Shown here: one piece after another, positions 29,714 to 40,594 of the stretch
Numbering within the stretch: position 1 is the first letter of the stretch
How the letters are laid out: each line of letters begins with the position of its first letter
Assembly: GCA_963575745.1 (NCBI GenBank)
Contig: CAUYUJ010016692.1
Span: 145,001 to 209,000 of the forward strand
Length of the DNA stretch: 64,000 nt
Reading direction: 5' to 3'
Source: Prorocentrum cordatum
Taxonomy: Eukaryota; Sar; Dinophyceae; Prorocentrales; Prorocentraceae
Made by a program: the position numbers and the translations under genes
Notes under the pieces: generated by a model
Told to the model about the DNA's origin: nothing
The model's database searches: none
Seen by the model: the letters and a program-made list of their open reading frames with translations, nothing else

Positions 29714-30997
29714 ATGATGGTGCAGAGGAGTCCCACGGGTTCGAAGGCTGACGCGCTCGCAGTCATCGAGGTTGATTCGGCCCCCCTCGACGTCGCGGTC
29801 GCCGAACCAGAGCGCTGCGACGGCGCCGAGGTCGACGGCCCCGGCGAGCCAGAGGGCGACAAGGGCGACGTCGAGGTCATGGTCGCCCCGGAGCAGGTCG
29901 AGGAGATCTGCAGCGCTGCCGTCGAGGGCGGCGACGCGGAGCTCGACGCGCTCATGGACCAGGACGCCGCGGACGAGGGGGCCATCGTCCTCGAGGACAG
30001 CGCTGCCGCCTACGTGCACACGCTGGCTGCTGGGGCGCTGACCGACGAGTCTCGGGATGAGGAGGCCGGCTTCTTTCACGCGCTGCGCGGCGACAAGGGC
30101 GTCGAGTTCCTCCCGGACAGTTGCAGGGACATGGCCATGACTGGAGACGTCTTGCACGGAGGGCCCCACCCAGGCGCGCAGGACAGCAAGAACGAGCACC
30201 TCGAGGGCGACATGGAGCGCATCTTCGCGTCAGAGGCCCCCGTCGTCGGCAAGCCCATGATCAAGAAGAAGAATCGTGCTGCAAAGACGAAGGGCGAGCT
30301 GAAGGGGGGCGCGTCGTTCGGCAGCAAGGGCAAGAAGGGGAAGGGCAAGAAGGGCAAGAAGGGCAAGAAGGTCAAGAAGGGCAAGCACGACGCCTCAGGT
30401 CTGCAAGGAGCTGAAGATGGCGGTGAGATGGCCCTGGACGCTGGCGAGCCCCTCGACGCTGCCAAGAAGAAGAAGAAGAAGGTCAAGAAGGTCAAGAAGG
30501 AGACCGACGCAATCCCGCACGACGACGTCATCACCCCCCCGAAGAAGACGGCCGCGAAGCAGAAGGCTGGCAAGAAGGCCTTCGCGAGCCCCGAGAAGAA
30601 GACCAAGGCTGCGCACGGCGACGGGGGGGGCCCTCCAGCTGTCGCCAAAGGGAAGGTTGAGAAAGCAGCCATGCTGGAGGAGTACGAGGAGGCAGTGAAG
30701 CAGGTCAAGGCGTCCACGGAGAAGGTCGAGCTCACCGAGCGCGTGCAGGTGTCGCTGAAGATGCTGCCGGAGGAGGCGAAGCTGGGCACGGAGCTGGGCG
30801 CGTGGCGCAAGAACTACCGCGTGCCCATCGTCGGCGGCATCGTGGCGGTGCAGCTCCACCACAGGCTGTTCAGGATGATCAAGCAGTGCGAGGAGGCCGA
30901 GTCCAACGAGGGGCCCCTGAACTTCCCGTGGCGTGCATACAGCAGCGTGCAGGACACCTGGGATGCCGCCAGGAACCGGGTGATGGGCGTGTGCTGA
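29714..30997 (+). CDS. Acidic and lysine-rich protein, single-exon
   Basis: The first ATG is at 29714, giving 427 codons; the frame is open upstream to 29642 without a Met, so a 5' exon is possible. Residues 1-150 are acidic (Asp/Glu/Ala). Residues about 175-310 carry repeated KKGKK and KKKKKVKKVKK tracts that resemble nuclear localisation or nucleic-acid-binding tails. Residues about 320-427 form a compact, helix-prone C-terminal part (MLEEYEEAVKQVKASTEKVE, then IVAVQLHHRLFRMIKQCEEA) ending in WDAARNRVMGVC. Third positions are almost all G/C, unlike the neighbours. No family recognised. It is a gene of the 33.65-kb insert, with a hairpin-bearing 3' region. Confidence 0.7.
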   Translation: MMVQRSPTGSKADALAVIEVDSAPLDVAVAEPERCDGAEVDGPGEPEGDKGDVEVMVAPEQVEEICSAAVEGGDAELDALMDQDAADEGAIVLEDSAAAYVHTLAAGALTDESRDEEAGFFHALRGDKGVEFLPDSCRDMAMTGDVLHGGPHPGAQDSKNEHLEGDMERIFASEAPVVGKPMIKKKNRAAKTKGELKGGASFGSKGKKGKGKKGKKGKKVKKGKHDASGLQGAEDGGEMALDAGEPLDAAKKKKKKVKKVKKETDAIPHDDVITPPKKTAAKQKAGKKAFASPEKKTKAAHGDGGGPPAVAKGKVEKAAMLEEYEEAVKQVKASTEKVELTERVQVSLKMLPEEAKLGTELGAWRKNYRVPIVGGIVAVQLHHRLFRMIKQCEEAESNEGPLNFPWRAYSSVQDTWDAARNRVMGVC

Positions 30998-31330
30998 GGG
31001 GCCATTCGAGCGAGACGCACTTTCTTTTTCTTTTGAACGTGCTGGGCTGCAGCCTCTCGGAGATCAGCGAGGTGGATCGGAGAGGCTCTTGCGGCCGCAG
31101 CCGCGGGGCTTTCGACGCGTCGCCGGGCGCCAGCCATGCCGGCGCTGGCGAACAGCAAAATCATAGATCACCAGACTGTGAGTTGTGCGAATGCTGTCTC
31201 GTGATCTTGAGCATGCCTTGCAGTTCGGGGATCGCTGCCTCAGCTTCCACATCGTGGATTTCATTCGCTGGTTTTCGGGATCACGAGACAGCATTTCTCG
31301 CAGGAGCTTGCAGGCGGCTGTCATAGCATG
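30998..31330. other. 3' region with a 16-bp inverted repeat
   Basis: Starting just after the stop, ATGCTGTCTCGTGATC (about 31191-31206) and its complement GATCACGAGACAGCAT (about 31280-31295) can form a long stem around a 73-base loop. It may be a 3' untranslated structure or a small foldback insertion. Confidence 0.6.
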
Positions 31331-31880
31331 AGCAATGGGAGTTCGTTCATGGGCGTGAGCGTCTACCTCATAATCCGAGAGCCGTCACCGTCTGGAATCG
31401 AGGCTCCATCTCGTCCTCATCTTTCGCTCCCTCCTAGCACCCCTCATCGATGTTTTCAATCCTTGGGGCCCCAGCCCAGGCCCTTAGCTGGGGCTGTGCC
31501 GTCAGACGTGCGCCCCACTTTCATCCGCGCCTGTCACTTCCGAAATGCTATGAACGATGAGCACTGTGTAATATATATATATATATTGTGCGATCTGCGT
31601 GGTGCATGCGGCCTGCGCTTCGCGTTGAAAGGATAGTAGGGCTCAGAAAGCTCATGGGGCTCCTATCGGGCTCCGAGGGTTGGGCCCATGCGCCTCATAG
31701 TGTTCGTATTGCTTGTCGTGGTCAGGGGCATCTTACAGGGCTCATAGGGCTCATAGTTTTCACCTTGTAGGGCTTGTACGGGCCCATGGGGCTCTCAAGG
31801 GGCTCACACTGCTCGCGGGGCTCACAGAGCTCATATGGCTTTATAGGGCTCGTCGGGCCCATGAGGCTCACAGGGCTCAT
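31331..31880. repeat. GGGCTCATA minisatellite region
   Basis: About 31640-31880 consists of degenerate 9-12 bp GGGCTCATA/GGGGCTC words. The same word family recurs inverted at 48.88-49.22 kb and direct at 54.68-54.92 kb. A TA run lies at 31569-31585. No gene. Confidence 0.7.
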
Positions 31881-32735
31881 GGTGATCATCATCGCGATCA
31901 CCGTCACCATCCAGATCAGCATCATTACCACCGTCATCATCATCATCATCCTTATCCTCGTCATCATGAACATCATCAGCCCATCACCACCCTCATCATC
32001 CTTATCGGTATCAGCATCATGATCATCAGCGCCATCCTCATCATCATCATTAGCATCGCCACCATCATCACAATCCTCATCGTCAGCATCACACTCATCA
32101 CCATGATCATCCTCATGGTCATCCTCACCCCCCATCCTCATCAACATCCCCATCCGAATCCGCAGCACCATCCGCGCAGTCCCCCCAATCCGTTCTTACA
32201 CGCCACCCTCACCACCACTCATCATCACCACCGTCCGTTTTTACACGCGCACACGCTCCACCATCACCACCACCGTCACCACCATTCATCGTCATTATCA
32301 TCATCTTCATCAGCATCATCATCAGCATCATCTTCCTCAGCATCATCGTCATCATCATCATCACTAGCAACGTCGCCATCATTAGCATCATCATCACCAA
32401 CATTGCCATCATCAGCATCTCCGTCGTCATCATCACCACCACCATCATCATCATCGTATCATCAACATCAACATCATTACCATCACCATCACCATCGGCA
32501 CCATCGTCATCATCAGCAGCAGCATCACCATCAGCAGCAGCATAAGCAGCATCAGCATTACCATCATCATCGTCAGAAGGCATAACATCCCCACCATCAT
32601 TATCAACATCATAATCAGCATCATAATCACCGTCATAATCAGCATCATCATCATAAACACCGCCATCATCATCGTCATGGTCATCACCATCCGCATCACC
32701 ATCATCATCAGCAGTATCAGCATCAGAAACGGCTG
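31881..32735. repeat. (CAT)n trinucleotide array
   Basis: More than 800 bp of ATC/CAT triplets with AGC, ACC and CCT variants. His/Ile/Ser or Asp/Met frames are artefacts. Confidence 0.95.
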
Positions 32736-32804
32736 CGACGCAAGAGGTCCCAAGACGGCCCCAGGCAACCTCAAGAGAGCTCCAAGACGGACCCGCATAC
32801 TGCC

Positions 32805-32826
32805 ACCGTGGCCATTTTGGCTCAAC
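32805..32826 (+). other. Relict spliced leader of a retrogene
   Basis: CCGTGGCCATTTTGGCTCAA matches the spliced leader at 20 of 22 positions as I recall it, the best of three copies here. Coding-like sequence starts 44 bp later, as expected for a reverse-transcribed mature mRNA. Confidence 0.75.
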
Positions 32827-32869
32827 CCATGTTGAACAAAGGGCCCCCGAACCCCGCAGCATCATAATC

Positions 32870-33079
32870 GTGAAGCGTGGGCGCCCAGCTGCCGCCGGCT
32901 CCGCAGGCGCAGCTTCGTCGGAGCCCGCGCCGAAGGCGGCCAAACAGGATGGCGCGGGAACGCCTTCCTTCAAGCCGGTGCGCGACGAGCGGACGCGCCT
33001 TTTCACGAAGTTCTGGCCAGCGTCATACACTCAGTGGTGGAATGACAGGGGCGTTTGGCGGCACGCTGGAAGTGCCTAG
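32870..33079 (+). pseudogene. Retrogene fragment behind a relict spliced leader
   Basis: The frame begins with GTG in place of ATG, then KRGRPAAAGSAGAASSEPAP, KAAKQDGAG and PVRDERTRLFTKFWPASYTQ, then WWNDRGVW, to a stop at 33079. The Ala/Lys-rich start followed by an aromatic segment looks like a genuine N-terminus. Its intronless state, the upstream leader relic and the lost start codon suggest a processed pseudogene. It breaks off at a minisatellite. The parent gene is not recognised. Confidence 0.5.
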
Positions 33080-33119
33080 ACGTCGTCTATCGTAATGGTG
33101 TTTACAAGGAGGTTTGGAA

Positions 33120-33870
33120 GTGGGAGTACATCTCGTGATTTTCTCAGCTGCGCGTTCATATCTCAGCAGCGCGTTTGGCGCTGGCGTTCATATCTCAGCA
33201 GCGCGTTTCGCGCTGGCTTTCATATCTCAGCAGCGCGTTTGGTGCTGCATGTCATTTCGCAGCAGAGCGTCGCAGCCTCTCATATCTCAGCAGCGCGTTT
33301 GGCGCCTTTCATTTCGCAGCAGAGCGTCGCAGCCCTGCAAATATCTCAGCCGCGCATGTGGCGCTGCATTTCATTTCGCAGCAGAGCGTCGCAGCCTGTC
33401 ATATCTCAGCAGCGTTTTTGGCGCCCTCCATTTCGCAGCAGAGCGTCGCAGCCCTGCGTATATCTCAGCGGCGCATGTGGCGCTGCCTTTCACGTCGCAG
33501 CAAGGGCGCAGCACGGTGGCGGGATAGGCCGACGGCCATTGGATAAATGCTGAGTGAGAGGAGGGGAGGGAAAAAGAGAGGCGGGACGAGGGCGAAGAAG
33601 GATCACATCAGTCGGAGCGCCCCAGATTAGCGGCACTGGCCGAAGGCCATATCTCAGCAGCGCATGTGGCGCTGCCTTTCATGTCGCAGCAAGGGCGCAG
33701 CCTTGCATATCTCAGCGGCGCATTTGGCGCTGTCTTTATGTCGCAGCAAGGGCGCAGCCTTGCATATCTCAGCAGCGCATTTGGCGCCGCCTTTCATTTC
33801 GCAGCATGGGCGCAGCCTTGCATATCTCAGCAGCGCATTTGGCGCTGCCTCTCACATTCTCGGGGCGTCG
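33120..33870. repeat. CTCAGCAGCGCGTTTGGCGC minisatellite
   Basis: Units of about 38-70 bp alternating ATATCTCAGCAGCGC, GTTTGGCGCTG and TTTCGCAGCAGAGCGTCGC occupy 33120-33500 and, after a unique 150-bp stretch, 33645-33870. All three frames are open for long distances only because of the repeat. Confidence 0.85.
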
Positions 33871-33990
33871 GGGGTGGACGCACCTCCTACCCTGACGCGT
33901 CGATTGAGGAATTGGCCGTTTTCGGTTCGCGAGAGGGCGTCGCGGCCGTCATTTTTGCGGGTCCAGGTCCGTCGGTTTCGGCCCCAGGCC
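33850..33990. repeat. Dispersed repeat R1, copy 2
   Basis: Matches 3785-3925 through CCTCCTACCCTGACGCGTCG and AGAGGGCGTCGCGGCCGTCA. The first copy is in an intron of the host gene and this copy is inside the insert, so the repeat is dispersed in the genome. Confidence 0.65.
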
Positions 33991-34849
33991 GTTTTCAGTA
34001 AGGGGAGGTCTATTGAAGGGAGGTTTGTCCACCGCCGACATGATGTTGGCGTTCCTCGGCGTTTCATGGCGCACCCAGCCGTGGCAAACTTCAGAGTGCC
34101 CCAATGGATTATGAGCAAAACTCGTCATAAGATCGTCGCGGAGGTGCCCTCCCCTCTCTCTCTCATTCTCCACCCCAACATTCTCCATGCCCATCCTGCA
34201 TATGGTATCCATCTCCACTGCAATATCCCAGCTGCCGTCGGCAAGTCCCGCCACTCGGGGGCTATTCTGGGGGGGGGGCTTTTAGGCTTCTTCGGGGCCG
34301 CTTCGGGGTGGGGGAGAGGGGGCGGGGGGGCCCTCGAGGCCGCTTGGGGCTCTCTTGGGGCCTCTCGGTGAATTCCCGGTTGTTTCTCGGTGCCCTCGGC
34401 GGCCATTCGGGGCTTCATGGGGGCATCGGGGCCGAGCGCTCCCGTTTGGGCCCCCTCTTGGAGTTGTCTTAAGTTGGGGGCAGCTGGAAGGCCTCGTGAG
34501 ACATCTTTGGGGCTCCTTTAGGCCGTCTTAGGGTCATCTCCTATTGGGGCGTTGGGGGCCTTTCGGGGCGTTAGGGTCTCCTCTTGGGGCCCTCCTCTTG
34601 CGGCGGGGGGCCCCTCCCGACCCGCCCGCCGGAGGCCATGGGCCGCCGGCCCGGCCCGCCGGCCCGCTGCGGGCGCCGCCGGCTGCCGCCGAGCAGCGCC
34701 GCGGAGGCCCGCGCCTGCCCGCGGGTGCCCCTCTCTTGTTTCCTCCCCCTCCTCTTCCTTCTCCTTCTCCTCCTCCCCCCCTCCTCCTCGATCCTCCTGA
34801 CTGTTTCAGTTAGATCATTGAATCATGCCCTAGCGTTTCTTTCCCTATA
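33991..34849. other. Gene-free stretch of GGGGCC-type low complexity
   Basis: 33991-34250 shows nothing recognisable. 34260-34620 belongs to the CTTGGGG/CAAGAGG family. 34620-34800 is GC-rich then C/T-rich. No coding support. Confidence 0.5.
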
Positions 34850-35482
34850 CCTAGGCTCTGCCTAGAAGGGTTCTTACTCGGCTGGCATAAGGGGGCCTAG
34901 CTTTAGATATTTAGCTTAGCTTTAGCTTAGCTTTGCTTAGCTTTAGCTTCGCTATAGCTTAGCTTTACCTTCAGTTTTAGCTTAAGTGTTAGCTTAGCTT
35001 CAGCTTAGCTTTAGCTTAACTGTAGCGTGGTTTTAGCTTATAGCTTCAGCTTAACTTTAGCTTCATATTAGAGTTTGCTTAACTTTAGCTTAGCGTTAGC
35101 TTAGCTTTAGCTTAGCTTTAACTTAACTTTAGCTTAGCATTAGCTTAGCTGTAGCGTAGCTGTAGCTTATATTTAGCTGTAGCTTAGCTTTGGCTTCGAG
35201 TTAGCTTAACTTTCGCTTAGCTGTTGCTTAGCTTTAGCTCATAATTGGCTTAGCTGTAGCTTAGCTGTAGCTTAGCTGTAGCTTAGCTTTAGCTTAGTTT
35301 TAGCTTAGCTTTAGCTTAGCTCCAGCTCAGCTGTAGCTTAGCTGTAGTTCAGCTTTAGCTCTAGCTCTAGCTTAGCTTGAGCTGAGCTTAGCTTTAGCTT
35401 AGCTTCAGCTGAGCTATAGCGTTACTACTAATGCTGCTTTCCTAGGGGCTCCAACTCCTATAGGTAGGGTCGAACTGGGATA
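34850..35482 (-). mobile_element. AGCTAA-array module, copy B (reverse)
   Basis: It begins with the inverted outer box (GGCTCTGCCTAGAAGGGTTC), continues with TTTAGCTTAGC units from about 34905 to 35420, and ends with the conserved ACTAATGCTGCTTTCCTAGG box and the complement of CAGTTCGACCC at 35482. The GC-rich inner box is missing. Confidence 0.85.
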
Positions 35483-35962
35483 ATTTGAGTGTGGTCTTGG
35501 CCACGCGCTCCTCCTGGGGCGTTGAAGGCACCTCGGGGCGTCTGGGGGATTGCTTGGGCCGTCTTCGGGCCATCTTGCGCCCTAGAACCTAGGCATGCTT
35601 CGGAGGCATCTTGAGCCATCTCGGCGGCCTGGGCGGGCCTCGTGTCATGTATGTATGTATGTGTATATATATATAACACGTAAGTATACTATAGTGTTTC
35701 TCATTGTGGGCCTCAGTATGATCAGCGCACTCTCGAACCCCAGTTTGGCAGTCTGGCACGAGGCTCAAGCGTTGCCTGAACCCTCTCGGCGCAGGTGGCG
35801 CGAAAAAGTATGATGCGTGAACGGCAGACCCCGCGATTGTCCGTCTCGGTTCTCCCTTTCCCCATGCCCTCGCGCCCCCCCCATGCAACTCCGCGTTTTC
35901 GGGGGGTGGGGGTTCGCCGCCAATGCATCATGCCGTTTCGCGCCCCCTGAGATGCATCGCAC
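35483..35962. other. Gene-free stretch before the acidic gene
   Basis: CTTGGGC/CATCTTG words near 35500-35620, a TATG/TA run at 35645-35675, then unique sequence up to the ATG at 35963. Nothing else is supported. Confidence 0.5.
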
Positions 35963-36562
35963 ATGCGCACATCTCGCCCCGAGGTGATATACGAGCCCAT
36001 ATGGGACCCCGTCCAGAATGAGTACCTATATCCATGGTTTACTATGCCCATCGGGGCACCCGGATGCGAGGTCGAGTGGCTTACTTCTAGTGAATGGATA
36101 CGTCGCGATGAGAATCGCGAGATGTTCAACCGGTCGCCACGGTCGCCCATGTCACATAGCGACGACGAACACGTGTCGGTCGAGGCCCACGACGGGGACA
36201 GCGAGGCCGACGATGCCGACGCCGAGGAGCGCGATGATGATCTCGAGCATCGCGACGACGACAGCCGCGGTGGAGGCGATGATGGTCAGTCCATGGCTGG
36301 CGAAGGCGACGTCGAGGGCGAGGGCGGCGAGCTCGCCGCTGACGGCGTCGCAGACATGAACGACGACGTGGAGGCGGTGGCGCTCTACAGCAGCGACGTG
36401 CAGGCGGTGGCGCTCTTCAGCAGCGACGTCGACGGCGAGCTCGTCGCTGACAGCGGTGCGGGCGTCAACGACGACGGGGGGGCGTCGGTGCTCGTCAGCG
36501 GCGAGGGCGGTGGCGACAACAACGACGAGAGGAATCAAGACGTGAAGGGCGATGAGCGCTGA
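35963..36562 (+). CDS. Acidic protein of unknown function
   Basis: ATG at 35963, 199 codons, TGA at 36560. Residues 1-57 look folded and are rich in aromatics (VIYEPIWDPVQNEYLYPWFT, then CEVEWLTSSEWIRRDEN). The rest is Asp/Glu/Gly/Ala-rich and low complexity, with an internal repeat (VEAVALYSSD, VQAVALFSSD). GC-rich third positions and a clean start support translation. No family recognised. It lies between AGCTAA modules B and C in the insert. Confidence 0.6.
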   Translation: MRTSRPEVIYEPIWDPVQNEYLYPWFTMPIGAPGCEVEWLTSSEWIRRDENREMFNRSPRSPMSHSDDEHVSVEAHDGDSEADDADAEERDDDLEHRDDDSRGGGDDGQSMAGEGDVEGEGGELAADGVADMNDDVEAVALYSSDVQAVALFSSDVDGELVADSGAGVNDDGGASVLVSGEGGGDNNDERNQDVKGDER

Positions 36563-36918
36563 GTCCCGACGCCTCTCGCTTCAGTTGCGCATTCCCTCTC
36601 CTCGCCCGTCCGCGGGCTCGCCTTCCTCCGCGCGCCCCCTCGCCTCGGGCCTCAACCCCCTGGATAACAAGTATGCTGCCCCATACCTCCCCCCCCTCCC
36701 GCGGGCCCGCCACGCCCGAGGCTGGAATTTTATCTAGACTTGCGATGCCGACGACATCGGAGTCAACGCCTTCCTCAATCTCCCTCTCCGCTGGCACGTG
36801 GCACGGCGGGCCCCCGACCCCGCTGATCGTTCGCAGTCGACTGCGATGGCCGCCGGCGCACAACTTCAATGCGCATGAATAATATGAGTACCCGAGGCGG
36901 GCGCAAAACAATATCATC
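36563..36918. other. Short gene-free stretch
   Basis: GC-rich sequence after the acidic gene with no supported feature; it ends where AGCTAA module C begins. Confidence 0.5.
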
Positions 36919-37890
36919 CCAGTGCGACCCAGTTGGAACCCCTAGGCAAGCAGCAGTAGTAGTAACAGTAAAACTAAGCTAAAATTGAACCCAAGCTAAG
37001 CTAAACAAAGCTAAGCTAAAGCTAAGCTAAAGCTAAGCTGACGATAAGGTAAAGCTAAGCTAAAGCTAAGCTAAAGCTATAGCTGAAGCTGGGCTGAATC
37101 TAAACTGAGGCTAAGCTAAAGCTAAGCTAAAACTGAAGTAAATCTGAGGTAAAGCTAAGCTAAAGCTAAGCTAGATCAAAGCTGCAGCTAAGCTAAAGCT
37201 AAGCTAACTCTAAGCTGAAGCCAAGCTGAAGCTGAGCTAGAACCCCGCTAAAGCTAAGCTAGAGCTAAGCTTAATCTAAGCTGCAAATAAGCTGAAGCTA
37301 AGCTAAAGCTAAGCTACAGCTACACTACAGCTAAGCTAAAGCTAAGCTACAGTTAAGTTAAAGCTAAGCTAAGGCTAAGCAACATCTAAGCTGCAGCTGA
37401 GCTAAAGCTAAGCTAAAGCTAAGGTAAAACTAAACTAAAGCTAAGGTAGAGCTAAGCTACAGCTAAGCTAAAGCTGAGCTGAAGCCAGGCTAAAGCCAAG
37501 CTGAAGCTAAGCTAAATCTAAGCTAAAGCGAAGCTAAAGCTAAGCTAAAACAACGCTAAAGCTAAGCTAGAACTAAAAGCTAAAGCTAAAGCTGAAGCTA
37601 CAGCTAAAGCTCCCAGGGGACGGGGAACCGCTCCCAAGGGGCTGGGGGAACCGCCGGGGGCGCTTTCCACTGCCCGGCCCCTTTGAAGTATAATGCTACG
37701 CTATCCCGCGCTGTGTTATGCGATGCCATTATATGCTATGCTATGCTATGCTAGGGTACGCTATAGGGTACGCTGGGCTGCGCGGTTATGCTAGGCTATG
37801 GTATGTTGCGCTATGCTGTGCTATGCTGGGCTATGGTGTGATATGCTATGCTGCGCTGTGCTAGAACCCTCTATAGGCAGAGCTTATAGG
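36919..37890 (+). mobile_element. AGCTAA-array module, copy C
   Basis: Left box CCAGTGCGACC, then GGAACCCCTAGG and AGTAACAGTAAA. About 630 bp of AGCTAAGCTAA units follow, then the GC box (AGGGGACGGGGAACCGCTCC, then CACTGCCCGGCCCCTTT), an ATGCT-unit array, and the outer box AGAACCCTCTATAGGCAGAG. It has every part of the module. Confidence 0.9.
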
Positions 37891-38143
37891 ATAGGTAGGA
37901 ATGAATACAACGAGGAGGGGGAGGCGGCTGGGGGGCATGATAACGATGGGGGGGGCTGCATATGATGCGGGCCATGCGACGGTTGAGGAGGCGGAGGAGG
38001 AGAAGGCTACGTCGATGATGGCGATGCTGATGGCATGAGACGGGACTCACTTGCCCCTCCTATGATTATGCACTGCACACGCAGGCTCGAACGCTTTCGG
38101 CGCGTCTTGCCGCCCGCCCTGAGCAGTCTGATCCATAGAGGCG
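37891..38143. other. Upstream region of the three-exon gene
   Basis: No supported feature. A short frame ending at 38130 might be an extra upstream exon but lacks evidence. Confidence 0.35.
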
Positions 38144-39250
38144 ATGGTCCAGCGCAGCATCGAGAAACGGCAGGAGCGGAAGCGCTGCTTTGTGTCTCAG
38201 AAGGCCATCGTTATGCATCCAGGCGGCGTGAAGCCTTCATTGGAATTTCGTGAGTTGCAGAAGTGGAACACCGCTAAGGCTTTGAAGGCAATTAACGCAC
38301 CGACAGCTCTCATTCGTTTGTGCCTGCTCGTTTGCACCAAAATGACTGTGGTCCCGACCTTCGACCAAGTCGAGTTCATGGCCGGCAAAGCTGCGTGCAC
38401 GCGCGCTGCCTTGAACGCAGGCAAGCAGGCGTTCCCATATGATATATGCCAGGCTTCGCCGCGGCACTGCTGGGAGAGTGGCCGCGGTTGCGGCTGGGGG
38501 GGGGGGGGAGGTCATATGGTCGCCTTTGGCCCCGCCATCATTCCCTGTATCAACTGCTCACCTGCCTGGTGCGACCCATGAGTCGTCGCTGGCGGCTCGT
38601 GCAAGATTGTGAGTTTTGTAATATTCTCACGAGCCACGGCTTTGTCACTGCCCTCTGGGTCGCCTTGAGTTGCAAGCCCGGCGCGGGCTTCTCTCCCCTC
38701 GCGCCTGTCTGCAGTAGCTGGGTTCCTGTCAATCTAGGAACGAGCAAGCGCACGCGCGAAGATGCTCTCGGCGATCGTTCGCTGCAGCATGCGCGAGATG
38801 CGAATCTCATGGTTTCACGAATCGCACTTTTGCTGTGGGTCCTAAGTGCGTTGGGCTGCCCGTGGTTTCTCGAGCAGCCGAAGGGATCGCTCATGCAATG
38901 GCACCCACGTCTTCGGCACGTTAATGCTCATCTGAATGTGTGGCGACACTCTCTGTGCATGGGAGAGCGCGGCAGTCCGACCAAGAAAGACAATTGGATC
39001 GCGAATGGCTGCCGCCGCGCCCGCGCCCCCGGCCAAGTCAAAAACGAATGCGAGGCGGTAAATATTTGTATATAGATATAAGCATATATATATATATATA
39101 TGCACGTGTATATATATATATGCACATATGCATATGTATAGGCATGATGTATATATAAATATATGTACACTCGAAATTGCAATTTTCTACTCCCAGGAGT
39201 TTGGCCCGCAGTGGATATAGAGATAGAGAGGGAGAGAGAGAGAGAGAGAG

Positions 39251-39288
<38 letters not shown>

Positions 39289-40071
39289 CGAGAGAGAGAG
39301 AGAGAGAACACGAGAGAGAAAGACGAGGGCGGAGGACGCGGGAGGAACGAGGGGCGGCAGTCGGCGTACGATGTTAGCTGGCGTAGGATATATATATATA
39401 TGTATACATATACATATATATGTGCGTATACACATATACATAATATACATAACTCTGTGCATCCATACTTTACCCACCCTTGTCTGGCCGAGCCGTCGCT
39501 GGCGTTTGATGCCGTTTCAAATTGCACCTTGTCCCGCTTCGATAGGCTTGAGCCCCCCATGGGCTCGTATACATATGTATATATAGACGATATACATTTA
39601 TACATATATACATATGCGTGTGGAATGTAAACATATGGTGTCAGTGGCGTTGGGTTTGGCGTTGGGGTTGGCGTTGGGTTTCCTGGCGAATGCACTTGTA
39701 AGCCTCAGTGGCCAGTATTGCGGGCGCTGCGGTTCTATTCGCCTTTCGCTTGGTTCCGCGAAATCAATCGGTACGCCCAAGCATTCGAGCCTGACCTGTC
39801 TCGCCAGACATACGTTGATTTTGTGACTAAGGCTGGCGAGAAGAAGTGGATGGGAGGCAAGGACCTGAAGCGAAGCCAGGCCTACCCCGAGCTTTTTGGT
39901 GAGAACGTCCAGCGTCTGTTTTGCGCCCGCAAAGAATCACTCACGCAGTGGTCTGCCTCCATGTCAGCGCGCGTCGGGCAGGTCGCGATCGGCCCTGCTG
40001 ACTTCGCCGGCGGAGACACTTGGGAGGATGCTGATTTAACCTCGGTGTTTCGTTTCTTAGTGTCATACTAG
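38144..40071 (+). CDS. Three-exon gene of a dinoflagellate-expanded family
   Basis: Exon 1 is 38144-38452 (from ATG; ends GKQAFPYDICQ), exon 2 is 38614-38988 and exon 3 is 39709-40071, together 348 residues. Exon 2 reads FCNILTSHGFVTALWVALSC, then APVCSSWVPVNLGTSKRT, then PWFLEQPKGSLMQWHPRL. I remember this CSSW ... LEQP pattern as recurring many times in dinoflagellate genomes, without a known function. Exon 3 ends with a KDLKRSQAYPELFG motif typical of that family. The introns use GC (38453) and GA (38989) donors with AG acceptors and keep the phase. Intron 2 is filled with TA repeats. The protein lies in the 33.65-kb insert, which would explain multi-copy spread. Confidence 0.7.
39060..39640. 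repeat. TA/TG and GA repeats within intron 2
   Basis: Interrupted (TA)n, TATG and a GA run (39217-39310). Tyr/Ile frames are artefacts of the repeat. Confidence 0.9.
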
Positions 40072-40594
40072 ATGTCGTGGTTGCTCAGATCAGAGACTCG
40101 TGGTTAAGTAGTTCACGTGGTATATCTTTGCACGCGTGGCAATGTGTATGTGCACGCGCGTAGCGATGATGGCGTGTACACTCACATGATAACGGTTCTC
40201 ATGATGTAATACTGATGCGTGCGTGCACGCGCGTAACTATAGTGCTGATGCTAACGGTCACCATGATAATGATGATACTGATGATACTGCTTTTGATGAT
40301 GACCATGATTATATCATTACGGATGGCAACGATAACGGTGATACTGGTAACGATAATGACAGAATGCTGACAATGTGAACGATCATGATAATGATGATAT
40401 CTGGTCACACGACCACGTTGACACATTATCATTCTGAGCAACCAGGCTTCTCGAGTGCACGCATGGCCTGCCTCTCTGAGTACAGCTTCCTGCAATCGCA
40501 CTCCCCTCTCCATTCCGTTCCCTGCTCTCATATGCCGCTGGGCCCAGCGCCGAGATCGCCGCTATAGCGGCTTGCATGGGGGACGTCCGCGTCG
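40072..40594. other. 3' flank with GATAATGATG words
   Basis: Degenerate GATAAC/GATGAT words (40185-40410) and no gene. Confidence 0.5.
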
